Source of the DNA: Rubrivivax sp.
GTDB lineage: Bacteria > Pseudomonadota > Gammaproteobacteria > Burkholderiales > Burkholderiaceae_C
DNA length: 64,000 nucleotides
Reading direction: 5' to 3'
NCBI GenBank assembly: GCA_022843905.1
Contig: JALHMT010000021.1
Span: 32,819 to 96,818 of the forward strand
Shown: one piece after another, positions 26,885 through 34,779 of the stretch
Numbering within the stretch: position 1 is the stretch's first letter
How the letters are laid out: each line of letters opens with the position of its first letter
Program-made: the position numbers and the translations under genes
The notes under the pieces: generated by a model
Seen by the model: only the letters and a program-made list of their open reading frames with translations
Database searches by the model: none
Told to the model about the DNA's origin: nothing

Positions 26885-28111
26885 ATGAGTGTGGCGACGG
26901 ATGCGATGGACGCGCTGCAGGGCCTGAAGGTGCTGGAACTGGGGCAGCTCATCGCCGGTCCCTTCGCCGGCAAGACGCTGGCCGACTTCGGCGCCGACGT
27001 CATCAAGGTCGAGCCACCCGGCGTGGGCGACCCGCTGCGCAAGTGGCGGCTGCTGCGCGAAGGCACCTCGGTGTGGTGGGAGGTGCAGTCGCGCAACAAG
27101 CGTTCGGTGTGCCTGGACCTTCGCACGCCCGACGGACAGGAGGCCGTGCGCGCGCTGGCCGCCGAGGCCGACGTGCTGATCGAAAACTTCAAGCCCGGCA
27201 CCATGGAGGACTGGGGCCTGGGCTGGGAGGTGCTGCACGCCGCCAACCCGGGGCTGATCATGCTGCGCATCAGCGGCTTCGGCCAGACCGGCCCCTACCG
27301 CGACAAGCCCGGCTTCGGCGTGCTGGGCGAGGCCATGGGCGGGCTGCGCCACCTGACGGCCGAACCCGGCCGCGTGCCGGTGCGGGTGGGCGTGAGCATC
27401 GGCGACACGCTGTCGGCGCTGCACGGCGTGATCGGCGTGCTGATGGCGTTGCGCCACCGCGAGGTCAACGGCGGACAGGGGCAGGTCATCGACGTGGCGC
27501 TCTACGAGAGCGTGTTCAACGTGATGGAAAGCCTGCTGCCCGAATACGACGCCTTCGGCGCCGTGCGGGGTGCGGCCGGCAGCGCACTGCCGGGCATCGC
27601 ACCCAGCAACGCCTACCGCTGTGCCGACGGCGCCTACGTGCTGGTGGCCGGCAACGGCGACAGCATCTTCCGCCGGCTGATGAAGGCCATCGGCCGCGAC
27701 GACCTGGCGTCAGACCCCGCGCTGGCGCACAACGACGGTCGCGTGAAGCGCGTGGCCGACATCGACGGCGCCATCGGCGACTGGACCGCACAGCGCCCCA
27801 TCGAAGAAGTCATCGCCGCGCTGGAAGCCGCCGCCGTGCCGGTGGGCCGCATCTACAGCGTGGCCGACATCGCTGCCGACGCGCAGTACCTGGCGCGCGA
27901 CATGATCCTGCAGACGCAAGGCGTCGACGGCCGGCCGCTGAAGGTGCCCGGCATCGTGCCCAAGCTGTCCGGCACGCCGGGTCGCCTGCGCAGCCCGGCG
28001 CCGCGTCTGGGAGAGCACGACGACTGCGTGCTGGGCCGCAGCGGCTGGCCGCTGCTGCAGCGCCAGGGCGCTGCCGCCAACGACGACGCCGGGCCGGAGT
28101 GCGCGTCGTGA
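26885..28111 (+). CDS. Family III CoA-transferase (CaiB/BaiF type)
   Basis: 408 residues from ATG 26885 (GGAGGG upstream). The start LKVLELGQLIAGPFAGKTLADFGADVIKVE is shared by the whole family; the catalytic Asp174, which carries the acyl-CoA intermediate, is in VSIGDTLSALHG. Other marks are ENFKPGTMEDWGLG and LRISGFGQTGPYRDKPGFG. Such enzymes move CoA from a donor such as succinyl-CoA or formyl-CoA to an organic acid. The preceding Bug protein may deliver that acid. The stop overlaps the GTG of the next gene (GTGA), so the TPR protein is coupled to it. Confidence 0.85.
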   Translation: MSVATDAMDALQGLKVLELGQLIAGPFAGKTLADFGADVIKVEPPGVGDPLRKWRLLREGTSVWWEVQSRNKRSVCLDLRTPDGQEAVRALAAEADVLIENFKPGTMEDWGLGWEVLHAANPGLIMLRISGFGQTGPYRDKPGFGVLGEAMGGLRHLTAEPGRVPVRVGVSIGDTLSALHGVIGVLMALRHREVNGGQGQVIDVALYESVFNVMESLLPEYDAFGAVRGAAGSALPGIAPSNAYRCADGAYVLVAGNGDSIFRRLMKAIGRDDLASDPALAHNDGRVKRVADIDGAIGDWTAQRPIEEVIAALEAAAVPVGRIYSVADIAADAQYLARDMILQTQGVDGRPLKVPGIVPKLSGTPGRLRSPAPRLGEHDDCVLGRSGWPLLQRQGAAANDDAGPECAS

Positions 28112-28842
28112 TCGCCGGGCCTGGCGATCGCGGCGTTCCGCGGCAGGCGCCGGGCAGCCTGGGGCGCGTCCTGAGGCGCAGCCTGCGGCAGCGCGCCTTC
28201 AGCCTGCTGCTGAGCTTGTTGATGATGGTCCTGCTGGCCGCCGGCGCCGCTGCAGCGGCCACGCCGATGACGCGTGAGCACGCCCTGCGTTCGCTGAACC
28301 ACGCCGTGGTGCACGAGCGCGCCGCGGCCGTGGCCCGGCTGGCCGAAGCCGGCGCCATGAGCGATGCGCCCGCCGTGGCCGAGCGCCTGCGCGACGAAGA
28401 CGCCGGCGTGCGTCGCATGGCCGGCGCCGCGCTGTGGATGATCTGGAGCCGCTCGGGCGACCCCGCCATCGACCGCCTGTTCCAGCGCGGCGTGGCGCAG
28501 ATGGGCGAGGGCCGTCTGCCCCAGGCGCTGTCCACCTTCAGCCAGGTGGTGCGACGCAAGCCGGACTTCGCCGAGGGCTGGAACAAGCGCGCCACCGTGC
28601 ACTTCCTGCTCGGCGACCATGCCGCGTCGCTGAAGGACTGCGACGAGGTGCTCAAGCGCAACCCGCTGCACTTCGGCGCGTTGTCGGGCATGGCGCAGAT
28701 CCACCTGCAACGCGGCGACCCCCTCCAGGCGCTGCGCGCCTACGAACGCGCGCTGCAGGCCAACCCGAACCTGGAAGGCGGCGCCCAGATGCTGCAGTTC
28801 CTGGAAGAGGCCGCACGCCGCAAGGGCGGCGCCTCGACCTGA
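28108..28842 (+). CDS. TPR-repeat protein with HEAT-like N-terminal part
   Basis: 244 residues from GTG 28108, chosen because GGAG stands eight bases upstream and the start overlaps the previous stop (GTGA). GTG 28099 is also in frame. The N-terminus is arginine-rich and leads into a hydrophobic segment (FSLLLSLLMMVLLAAGAAAAA), a signal peptide or anchor. A HEAT-like helical pair (AAVARLAEAGAMSDAPAVAERLRDEDAGVR) is followed by TPR units (GRLPQALSTFSQVVRRKPDFAEGW, then GDHAASLKDCDEVLKRNP and GDPLQALRAYERALQANP, each seen in part). It looks like a periplasmic scaffold. Its place between two metabolic genes is odd. Confidence 0.75.
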   Translation: MIAGPGDRGVPRQAPGSLGRVLRRSLRQRAFSLLLSLLMMVLLAAGAAAAATPMTREHALRSLNHAVVHERAAAVARLAEAGAMSDAPAVAERLRDEDAGVRRMAGAALWMIWSRSGDPAIDRLFQRGVAQMGEGRLPQALSTFSQVVRRKPDFAEGWNKRATVHFLLGDHAASLKDCDEVLKRNPLHFGALSGMAQIHLQRGDPLQALRAYERALQANPNLEGGAQMLQFLEEAARRKGGAST

Positions 28843-29606
28843 TGCCCTCCCCCGACCCCGAACGAGAAGACGAGCCCCTGATGGATGAGAAGACTGACTT
28901 GCCGGCGCTGGGCGCCGGGATCCTGGCCGCCCTGGCCGGCGTGACCACCGCCACGCTGACCACCGTGCTGCTGAAGAAGGGCCTGCGCAACTGCTGGGTG
29001 CGTGGCGCGCGCCCCTTGCGCCCCGATCAGCCGCGCGTGGTGGGCCGTGCCTTCACGCTGCGCTTCGTGCCCATGCGCGAAGACCTGGCCACCCCGGCCA
29101 GCTGGGGCCACCCGATCAGCACGCGCGCGGCCATCGAGGCCATGCCCGCAGGCTGCATCGCCGTCGTCGATGCGATGGGCGTCACCGACGCCGGCATCTT
29201 CGGCGACATCCTGTGCGCGCGCATGGCCCAACGCGGCGTGGCCGCGCTGCTCACCGATGGTGTGGTGCGCGACCTGGCCGGCGTGCTGGGCACCGGCCTG
29301 CCGGTGTGGTGCCAGGGCACGGCCGCGCCGGCGTCGGTCGCCGGGCTGACCTTCGTCGGCTGGCAGCAGCCGGTGGGGTGCGGCGGCGTCGCCGTGTTTC
29401 CCGACGACCTGATCGTGATCGACGGCGACGGCGCGGTGCTGATTCCGCAGGCCCTGGTGCAGGACGTGGTCGAGGCCGCCGTCGAACAGGAGCGCCTGGA
29501 GGGCTGGATCATGCGCGAGGTCGAGTCCGGCCTGCCCCTGCCGGGCCTGTATCCGCCCAACGAGGCGACCCAGGCGCGCTACGAGGCCTGGAAGAAGCAG
29601 CAGTGA
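28842..29606 (+). CDS. RraA-like / HMG-aldolase-fold protein
   Basis: 254 residues from ATG 28842, which shares a base with the previous stop (TGATG). ATG 28881 would give a 241-residue protein starting MDEKTDLPAL, closer to the usual family start, and is a fair alternative. The RraA fold marks are GVTTATLTTVLLKKGLRN, GRAFTLRFVP, the active-site tract LLTDGVVRDLAG (Arg-Asp pair) and VFPDDLIVIDGDGAVLIP. Members include 4-hydroxy-4-methyl-2-oxoglutarate aldolase/oxaloacetate decarboxylase and RNase E inhibitor RraA. The metabolic neighbours favour an aldolase/decarboxylase role. Confidence 0.78.
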   Translation: MPSPDPEREDEPLMDEKTDLPALGAGILAALAGVTTATLTTVLLKKGLRNCWVRGARPLRPDQPRVVGRAFTLRFVPMREDLATPASWGHPISTRAAIEAMPAGCIAVVDAMGVTDAGIFGDILCARMAQRGVAALLTDGVVRDLAGVLGTGLPVWCQGTAAPASVAGLTFVGWQQPVGCGGVAVFPDDLIVIDGDGAVLIPQALVQDVVEAAVEQERLEGWIMREVESGLPLPGLYPPNEATQARYEAWKKQQ

Positions 29607-29644
29607 CCCGGCGGCGGGGGCGTCTGTGTGCGACCCGCCGGGTC
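29605..29644. terminator. Perfect 10-bp inverted repeat in a convergent gap
   Basis: GACCCGGCGG (29605-29614) pairs perfectly with CCGCCGGGTC (29635-29644) around a 20-base loop. It begins inside the RraA-like stop codon and ends 15 bases before the stop of the convergent GGDEF/EAL gene. It is placed to end both transcripts, but there is no U-run. Confidence 0.4.
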
Positions 29645-29658
29645 GATCCACGAGACGC

Positions 29659-32424
29659 TCAGTCGGCCCGCCCGGGCGGATCCACGAAGACGTCGCAGCC
29701 CCGGCCGGCGGCCTTGGCCGCATACAGCCCGCTGTCGGCCCGCTGCCACAAGGACTCGCTGCTGTCGCCGGGGAGCGCGACGGTGGCGCCGGCAGAGAAG
29801 TCGGTGCGCAGCGTCGGCAGCTGAGGCACCAGCACGCCGCTGCGCAGGGCCCGGCGTGCATCGCCCAGCACGCGCGCGGCGCCGGTCAGGTCGGTATTCA
29901 TCAGCACCAGCAGGAACTCCTCGCCGCCGATGCGGCCCAGCACGTCGTTCGGCCGCAGACTGGCGACCAGTCGCTTCGCGAAGCTCACCAGCACGCTGTC
30001 ACCTGCGGCGTGCCCGTGCTGATCGTTGATTTTCTTGAACTCGTCGAGGTCGATCACTGCCACCGTCAGCGGCAGGCGCAGTGCGACGGCCTGCGTCATC
30101 AGCGCCGTCAGCCGGTCGAAGACATGGCGCCGGTTGGGCAGACCGGTCAGCGGGTCGGTGATCGATGCCGCCAGTGCGGCGTCGTGCGCCCTGCGCAGCT
30201 CGACCTCGTTGACCTTCAGGCTCGTCACGTCGCTGCACAGGCTGAGCTGCCAGCCGTCGGCCGAGGTTTCCTCGCTCACGCGCATCCAGCGGCCGTCGGC
30301 GAGGTCGGATTCGAAGACGCGACGCGCCTGCTGTCGGTAGCGATGCCGCACGTCGGCGATCCAGCCGTCGATGTCGGCGGTGGCTATGAGCACGCCCTCT
30401 TGATGGCGGTGCGCGCTGCGCATGATCTCTTCCCAGGTCGGGGTGCCGGCCCCGTGACGCCAGTGGATGTCGCGGAAGCTGCGGTTGGACCACACCAGGT
30501 GCTCCTGCGGGTCGAACAGCCCGACCGGCACCTGGGACTGCTCGATCTGCTGCAGCAGGCGTTCGGCGGCTTCGGCGCGGTGCAGGGTGCGCACCTCGGC
30601 GCGCGGCAACGGCGCCGGGGCGCGGCCGGACAGCCAGCGCGTGGCCGCTTCGCCGTCGAGCGGGCGCGAGTACAGGTAGCCCTGGCCCTTGTCGCACTGC
30701 AACGCCTCGAGCACTGCGGCCTGCTCGCTGGTCTCCACGCCCTCGGCCACGGTGCCCATGCCCAGGCTGCGGGCCACGCGCACGGTGGCTTCGACCAGCA
30801 CGCGGTGGTGCGCGCTGGACGCCACCTGGCTGACGAAGGAGCGGTCGATCTTGATCACGTCCACCGGCCACTGGTGCAGGCTGGCCAGCGACGAGTAGCC
30901 GGTGCCGAAGTCGTCCAGCGCCAGCATCACCCCCAGGCGCTTGAGCTCGTGCAGGCGCGACTGGATGAGCGGATTCTCGGCAGCCAGGCTTTCGGTGATC
31001 TCCAGCTGCAGGCAGGCTGCGGCCAGGCCGCTGGACTGCAGCGCATGCCGCACCTCGGCCACGAGCGTCGGCTCGTTCAGCTGCGCGCGCGACAGGTTCA
31101 CCGACAGCACCTGCGGCGCGTGGTCGCCGAGCTGATGCCGCCAGGCTGCGAACTGCCGGCAGGCGGCGTTCAGCACGAAGATGCCCAGCGGCGCGATCAG
31201 GCCGCTTTCTTCGGCCACACCGATGAACTCTACGGGCGAGACCAGGCCGCGCTGCGGGTGCTGCCAGCGCACCAGGGCCTCGACGCCGCAGACGCCACCG
31301 CTGTCCATGCTCACGATGGGCTGGTACACGACGAAGAGCTGATCTTCCTGCAGCGCCAGGCGCAGCTCGCTTTCCACGCGCGCCCGACCGCGCGCGCGCT
31401 CCTTGATCTGCGGCTCGAACACGCAATGCCGTGCCCCGCCGCTGCGCTTGGCCTCGCGCATGGCCAGGCCGGCGTCCTGCAGCACGGCCTCGGCATCGGC
31501 GGCGCTGCCATCACCCACCACGACGCCCACGCTGGCCGTGCTGTGCACCGGCACGGTGCCGATCAGGTAGGGCTTGCCCAGTGCGTCGACCAGGCGGCGG
31601 GCCACCGTGCTGGCCACCTCGGCCACCTCGGCCGCCTCTGCTTCGGGCTCGCCGGCTCGAAGCGCCTCCAGCACGACGACGAACTCGTCGGCGCCGAGCC
31701 GGGCCGCCGTGCAGCCGGACCCCGCCTGCGGGTCCAGCGTGTCGCGACGGCGCACCGCCCCGCTGATGCGCGCGCCCATCAGGCGCAGCAGTTCGTCGCC
31801 GGCGGCCGGGCCGAGCGTGACGTTGACGCGGTTGAAGCGGTCGCCGTTGATGAACAGCACGATGAAGCGGCAGCCCGGGTCGCCGCGCGTGCGCTGCAGG
31901 GCGTGTTCGATGCGCTCCAGCACCACCGTGCGGTTCGGCAGGGCCGTCAGGCTGTCGATGCGGCTGGCGTCGCGCACCCCGGCGGCCACCCGCTGCTGTT
32001 CCAGCCGCACGGCGTCCGAGATGTCGCTCAGGCTGCACATCAGCGTCTGCGCGTCCAGCCGCAGCATCTGCAGCGACAGCGTGGTGGGCAGGGTCCGGCC
32101 TGCCGCGGGCGAACCCACGCGCAGCCGCAGGCCGTCGCAGACCTTGCCCCCCGGGTAGGGCGCGGCGGCGGCCAGCGCGCGCAGCTGCGGCGCGGCCTCG
32201 TGCAGCACCTCGAACAGGTTGCCCAGGTTGCCCTGGTCGGCCAGCGGCATCAGCAGTTGCGCCGACATCGGGTTGATCATCGTGATCTCGCCGTCGAGCG
32301 TGGTCTGCACCAGGCCGATGGGTGCCTGGTAGAGGAACTGCATCAGCGCTTCATGCGTGTCCTGGGCGTCAGGGGGCGCCGGGTCCGCCGGCGCCGCGTG
32401 TACTGCCTTGGGCTGTTCGTTCAT
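29659..32424 (-). CDS. PAS-GGDEF-EAL-PAS-GGDEF cyclic-di-GMP signalling protein
   Basis: 921 residues from ATG 32424. Order: PAS (about 22-165), a first GGDEF domain (about 180-335) whose signature is degenerate (LGADEF instead of GGDEF), an EAL domain (about 350-600) with its catalytic set visible (EALVRWQHP, NLSRAQL, EITES, LDDFGTGYSSL, AEGVET), a second PAS (about 620-735), and a C-terminal GGDEF (about 755-915) with an intact IGGEEF. The protein can be expected both to cleave and to make cyclic di-GMP. The cyclase after the EAL domain is the reverse of the usual order. It is the last gene of a three-gene operon with the PYP-like protein and another cyclase. No membrane segment is seen. 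Confidence 0.85.
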   Translation of the reverse strand: MNEQPKAVHAAPADPAPPDAQDTHEALMQFLYQAPIGLVQTTLDGEITMINPMSAQLLMPLADQGNLGNLFEVLHEAAPQLRALAAAAPYPGGKVCDGLRLRVGSPAAGRTLPTTLSLQMLRLDAQTLMCSLSDISDAVRLEQQRVAAGVRDASRIDSLTALPNRTVVLERIEHALQRTRGDPGCRFIVLFINGDRFNRVNVTLGPAAGDELLRLMGARISGAVRRRDTLDPQAGSGCTAARLGADEFVVVLEALRAGEPEAEAAEVAEVASTVARRLVDALGKPYLIGTVPVHSTASVGVVVGDGSAADAEAVLQDAGLAMREAKRSGGARHCVFEPQIKERARGRARVESELRLALQEDQLFVVYQPIVSMDSGGVCGVEALVRWQHPQRGLVSPVEFIGVAEESGLIAPLGIFVLNAACRQFAAWRHQLGDHAPQVLSVNLSRAQLNEPTLVAEVRHALQSSGLAAACLQLEITESLAAENPLIQSRLHELKRLGVMLALDDFGTGYSSLASLHQWPVDVIKIDRSFVSQVASSAHHRVLVEATVRVARSLGMGTVAEGVETSEQAAVLEALQCDKGQGYLYSRPLDGEAATRWLSGRAPAPLPRAEVRTLHRAEAAERLLQQIEQSQVPVGLFDPQEHLVWSNRSFRDIHWRHGAGTPTWEEIMRSAHRHQEGVLIATADIDGWIADVRHRYRQQARRVFESDLADGRWMRVSEETSADGWQLSLCSDVTSLKVNEVELRRAHDAALAASITDPLTGLPNRRHVFDRLTALMTQAVALRLPLTVAVIDLDEFKKINDQHGHAAGDSVLVSFAKRLVASLRPNDVLGRIGGEEFLLVLMNTDLTGAARVLGDARRALRSGVLVPQLPTLRTDFSAGATVALPGDSSESLWQRADSGLYAAKAAGRGCDVFVDPPGRAD

Positions 32425-32464
32425 GGTGCGGGGGGACCGTCCGGCCTGCCGTTGCGGGCGCGGC

Positions 32465-33796
32465 TCAGCGCGCCTCGGCCGCCGCGGCGGCGGGTCGCAG
32501 ACCGGGCTGCCAGCGCACGACCCGGTTGCGCCCGGCGGCCTTGGCGGCAACCATGGCCAGATCGGCGCGTTCGATCAGCGCATCGACGCCGTCGACGCCC
32601 GTCTCCATCGACGCCACGCCCAGGCTCACCGTGCAGCGCAGCCCCTTTCCGTCGACGGACACCATCCCCGCAGCGATGCGTTCGCACAGGCGATGCGCCA
32701 CCGCCGTGGCGGCGTCGCCGTCGCAACCCGGCAGCATCACCACGAACTCCTCGCCGCCCAGCCGGGCCACGACGTCCATCGCACGGCACGTCGCCGACAG
32801 GCCGGCGGCCAGATGGCGCAGCACGGCATCGCCGGCGGCATGGCCGTGTTCGTCGTTGGTGCGCTTGAAGTGGTCGACGTCGATCAGCACCAGCGACAGC
32901 GGGCGGGGGGCGCGCCGCCAGCGCTGCATCTCCAGTTCGCAGGCCTCGAACAGCGCGCGCCGGTTGGCCAGCCCGGTGAGGTGGTCGCAGGACACGGCGC
33001 GGCGCAAGGCCTCGGTGGCCTCGCGGCGGTCGGACACGTCACGGATCACCAGGCTGTAGGCCCGATCTTCGGGCAGCACGTCGTCGGCCGCGTGCAGCGG
33101 CGCGACCAGGCAGCTGCCCCAGAAGCGGCTGCCATCGGCGCGCAGCCGCCAGCCCTCGTCCAGGCTCCAGCCGCTGCGGTCGGCCTCCTGCAGGCGGTCC
33201 TGCGTGCCCATGGGGTCGATGGCATCTTCGGGATAGAAGATCGAGAACGGGCGTCCGAGGGTCGAAGCTTCGCCGTGGCCGGTGACGCGTTCGACACTGG
33301 CGTTCCAGTCGCGTGCACGGCCCTGGTCGTCCAGGGTCAGCAAGGCGTAGTCGGTCAGACCGGTGACGATGGTGTTGATCCAGGCCTGGCTCTGGCGCAG
33401 TTCGCGCTCGTGCTGCACGCTCTGCGTCACGTCGCCCAGCACGGCCATCAGGCGCTGTTCGTCGAGCTTCAGCAGGGTCAGGGCCAGGATGCTGTGCCCG
33501 GTGCCCTGGCGGGTGCTGGCCGCCACGCGCAGCTGCCAGCCTTCGCACACCAGGCCATGCGGGCCCGGGAACCCTTGCACGCGGCTGCGCAGGTCGGGGG
33601 CCACACCTTCGAGGGCGCTGAACAGGTTGCTCAGGTCGCCGTCGCGCGACAGCGGCATCAGCAGCTGCGCACACAGCGGGTTGACCATCAGGATCTCGCC
33701 GTCCAGGCGAGCCTGCAGCAAGCCGATGGGCGCCATGTACAGGAACTGGATCAGCGCCTCGTGCTCTTCGGCGAGCGTGGGTTCCGCCCGCGTCAT
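32465..33796 (-). CDS. PAS-PAS-GGDEF diguanylate cyclase
   Basis: 443 residues from ATG 33796, which overlaps the stop of the PYP-like gene (ATGA). The first PAS (about 8-120; EALIQFLYMAPIGLLQARLDG seen in part) is a close relative of the first PAS of the downstream GGDEF/EAL protein. A second PAS with PAC (about 135-255) follows, then a GGDEF domain (about 268-425) with LGGEEF intact. The allosteric RxxD site is not obvious. It should make cyclic di-GMP in the cytoplasm. Direct coupling to the PYP-like gene suggests that the latter is its sensor input. Confidence 0.85.
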   Translation of the reverse strand: MTRAEPTLAEEHEALIQFLYMAPIGLLQARLDGEILMVNPLCAQLLMPLSRDGDLSNLFSALEGVAPDLRSRVQGFPGPHGLVCEGWQLRVAASTRQGTGHSILALTLLKLDEQRLMAVLGDVTQSVQHERELRQSQAWINTIVTGLTDYALLTLDDQGRARDWNASVERVTGHGEASTLGRPFSIFYPEDAIDPMGTQDRLQEADRSGWSLDEGWRLRADGSRFWGSCLVAPLHAADDVLPEDRAYSLVIRDVSDRREATEALRRAVSCDHLTGLANRRALFEACELEMQRWRRAPRPLSLVLIDVDHFKRTNDEHGHAAGDAVLRHLAAGLSATCRAMDVVARLGGEEFVVMLPGCDGDAATAVAHRLCERIAAGMVSVDGKGLRCTVSLGVASMETGVDGVDALIERADLAMVAAKAAGRNRVVRWQPGLRPAAAAAEAR

Positions 33797-34185
33797 GCCG
33801 GACGCTGGACCAGCACGTAGCGAAGCGGACCCGCCGGCGCCGCCAGCAGGCGCAGTCGGACCTTCACCGGGCGCATGCGCAGGGTCAGCACGTAGTCGAG
33901 CGTGGCGTCCAGCGCGGCACCGTCGGCCAGTGCGTCTTCGAAGCGCTGCGCCACCATGAAGTTGTTCATGCAGGGCGCGACGACGGTGAACAGCGGCTGT
34001 CCCAGCACGCGCTGGCTGGACAGGCCGGCAGCCCGGGACTCGAAGGCGTTGTAGCGCCGCACCACGCCCTCGGCATCGATGGCGATGACACCGAAGTCGA
34101 GCGCGTCGAGGTCGGCATCGGCCAGGTGGTCGAGCTCGGACAGCAGGGCGGCGTCGGCGAATGAAGCGGCTTGGGCGGTGTTCAT
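33793..34185 (-). CDS. Photoactive-yellow-protein-like PAS protein
   Basis: 130 residues from ATG 34185; a GTG at 34212 would add nine residues. It matches photoactive yellow protein (125 residues) over its length: LDALDFGVIAIDAEG, then RRYNAFE, VAPC and the C-terminal LRYVLVQRP. Relative to Halorhodospira PYP the key residues are shifted by exactly three: Tyr45 (PYP Tyr42), Glu49 (Glu46) and Cys72 (Cys69, which carries the p-coumaroyl chromophore). PYP Thr50 and Arg52 are replaced by Ala and Leu. Whether a chromophore is bound is unknown; no ammonia-lyase or coumarate ligase gene is in the window. It leads the cyclic-di-GMP operon. Confidence 0.75.
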   Translation of the reverse strand: MNTAQAASFADAALLSELDHLADADLDALDFGVIAIDAEGVVRRYNAFESRAAGLSSQRVLGQPLFTVVAPCMNNFMVAQRFEDALADGAALDATLDYVLTLRMRPVKVRLRLLAAPAGPLRYVLVQRPA

Positions 34186-34297
34186 GGCGGACGCTTTCAG
34201 GGAGGCGATCACAGCCCGTCATATCGGCCCCGCGCGCCAGCGACTTGAGACAGGGGACCGGTGCCGACCGGCGCTGCCGACCTTGGCACGCATGATT

Positions 34298-34311
34298 CAT
34301 CCACTTGGATG
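34298..34311. promoter_or_regulatory. Candidate operator of the ribbon-helix-helix regulator
   Basis: CATCCA and TGGATG form a 6-bp inverted repeat with a two-base centre, 20 bases before the start of the RHH gene and in the gap shared with the divergent PYP-like operon. Ribbon-helix-helix repressors often bind short inverted repeats like this at their own promoter. The assignment is by position only. Confidence 0.4.
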
Positions 34312-34331
34312 GAAAGTAGTAGCATGGCGGC

Positions 34332-34754
34332 ATGCCAGCACGCAGCGCCACCCTGTCGGCCAGCCCCCGGATCACCGACGAGAAGATCACCATCAACCTC
34401 GGTGTGGTCGATCTCGGCCAGGTCGATCTGCTGGTGCAGGAAGGCTTCTATGCCAACCGCAGCGACTTCATCCGCACGGCCATACGCAACCAGATCGGCA
34501 GCCACCAGGAGGTCCTGAAAGAAGTGGTGGCCCGCCGCACATTGGTGCTGGGCATCCAGCATTTCACCGCGGCGGACCTGAAGGCGGTGCAGAAGGCACG
34601 CCGAATGCTGGACATCCGTGTGCTGGGCCTGACGTCGTTTGCCGACGACATCACGCCCGAACTCGCGCTGGCCACCATCCGATCCCTCAGCGTGCTGGGT
34701 GCCTGGCATGCCCGTCCGGCGCTGCGCGCCGCCCTGGCACCGCGCCTGCGCTGA
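34332..34754 (+). CDS. CopG/Arc-type ribbon-helix-helix regulator with C-terminal extension
   Basis: 140 residues from ATG 34332. The RHH domain is at about residues 17-56: the DNA-contacting strand EKITINLGVVD, then LGQVDLLVQEGFYANRSDFIRTAIRNQI shown by its pieces VDLLVQEGFYANRSDF and IRTAIRN. The remaining 80 residues (HFTAADLKAVQKARRML, then LDIRVLGLTSFADDITPEL) are unlike short antitoxins and suggest an effector or oligomerisation part. The esterase gene starts 25 bases later, so the two are probably one unit. No toxin gene is nearby, which argues against a toxin-antitoxin pair. Confidence 0.72.
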   Translation: MPARSATLSASPRITDEKITINLGVVDLGQVDLLVQEGFYANRSDFIRTAIRNQIGSHQEVLKEVVARRTLVLGIQHFTAADLKAVQKARRMLDIRVLGLTSFADDITPELALATIRSLSVLGAWHARPALRAALAPRLR

Positions 34755-34779
34755 CATCCCGCTTCTCTCCAAGGACCCC

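Noticed and set aside
29626..32868. A 1,080-codon open frame on the plus strand
   Set aside because: It lies antisense to the two GGDEF proteins, whose domains are clear. Long antisense frames are expected in DNA this GC-rich, and its product is full of repeated Ala, Gly, His and Gln without any family motif.
34332..34754. Toxin-antitoxin module based on the RHH protein
   Set aside because: No small toxin gene is adjacent; the following gene is a full-length esterase, and the RHH protein is longer than usual antitoxins.
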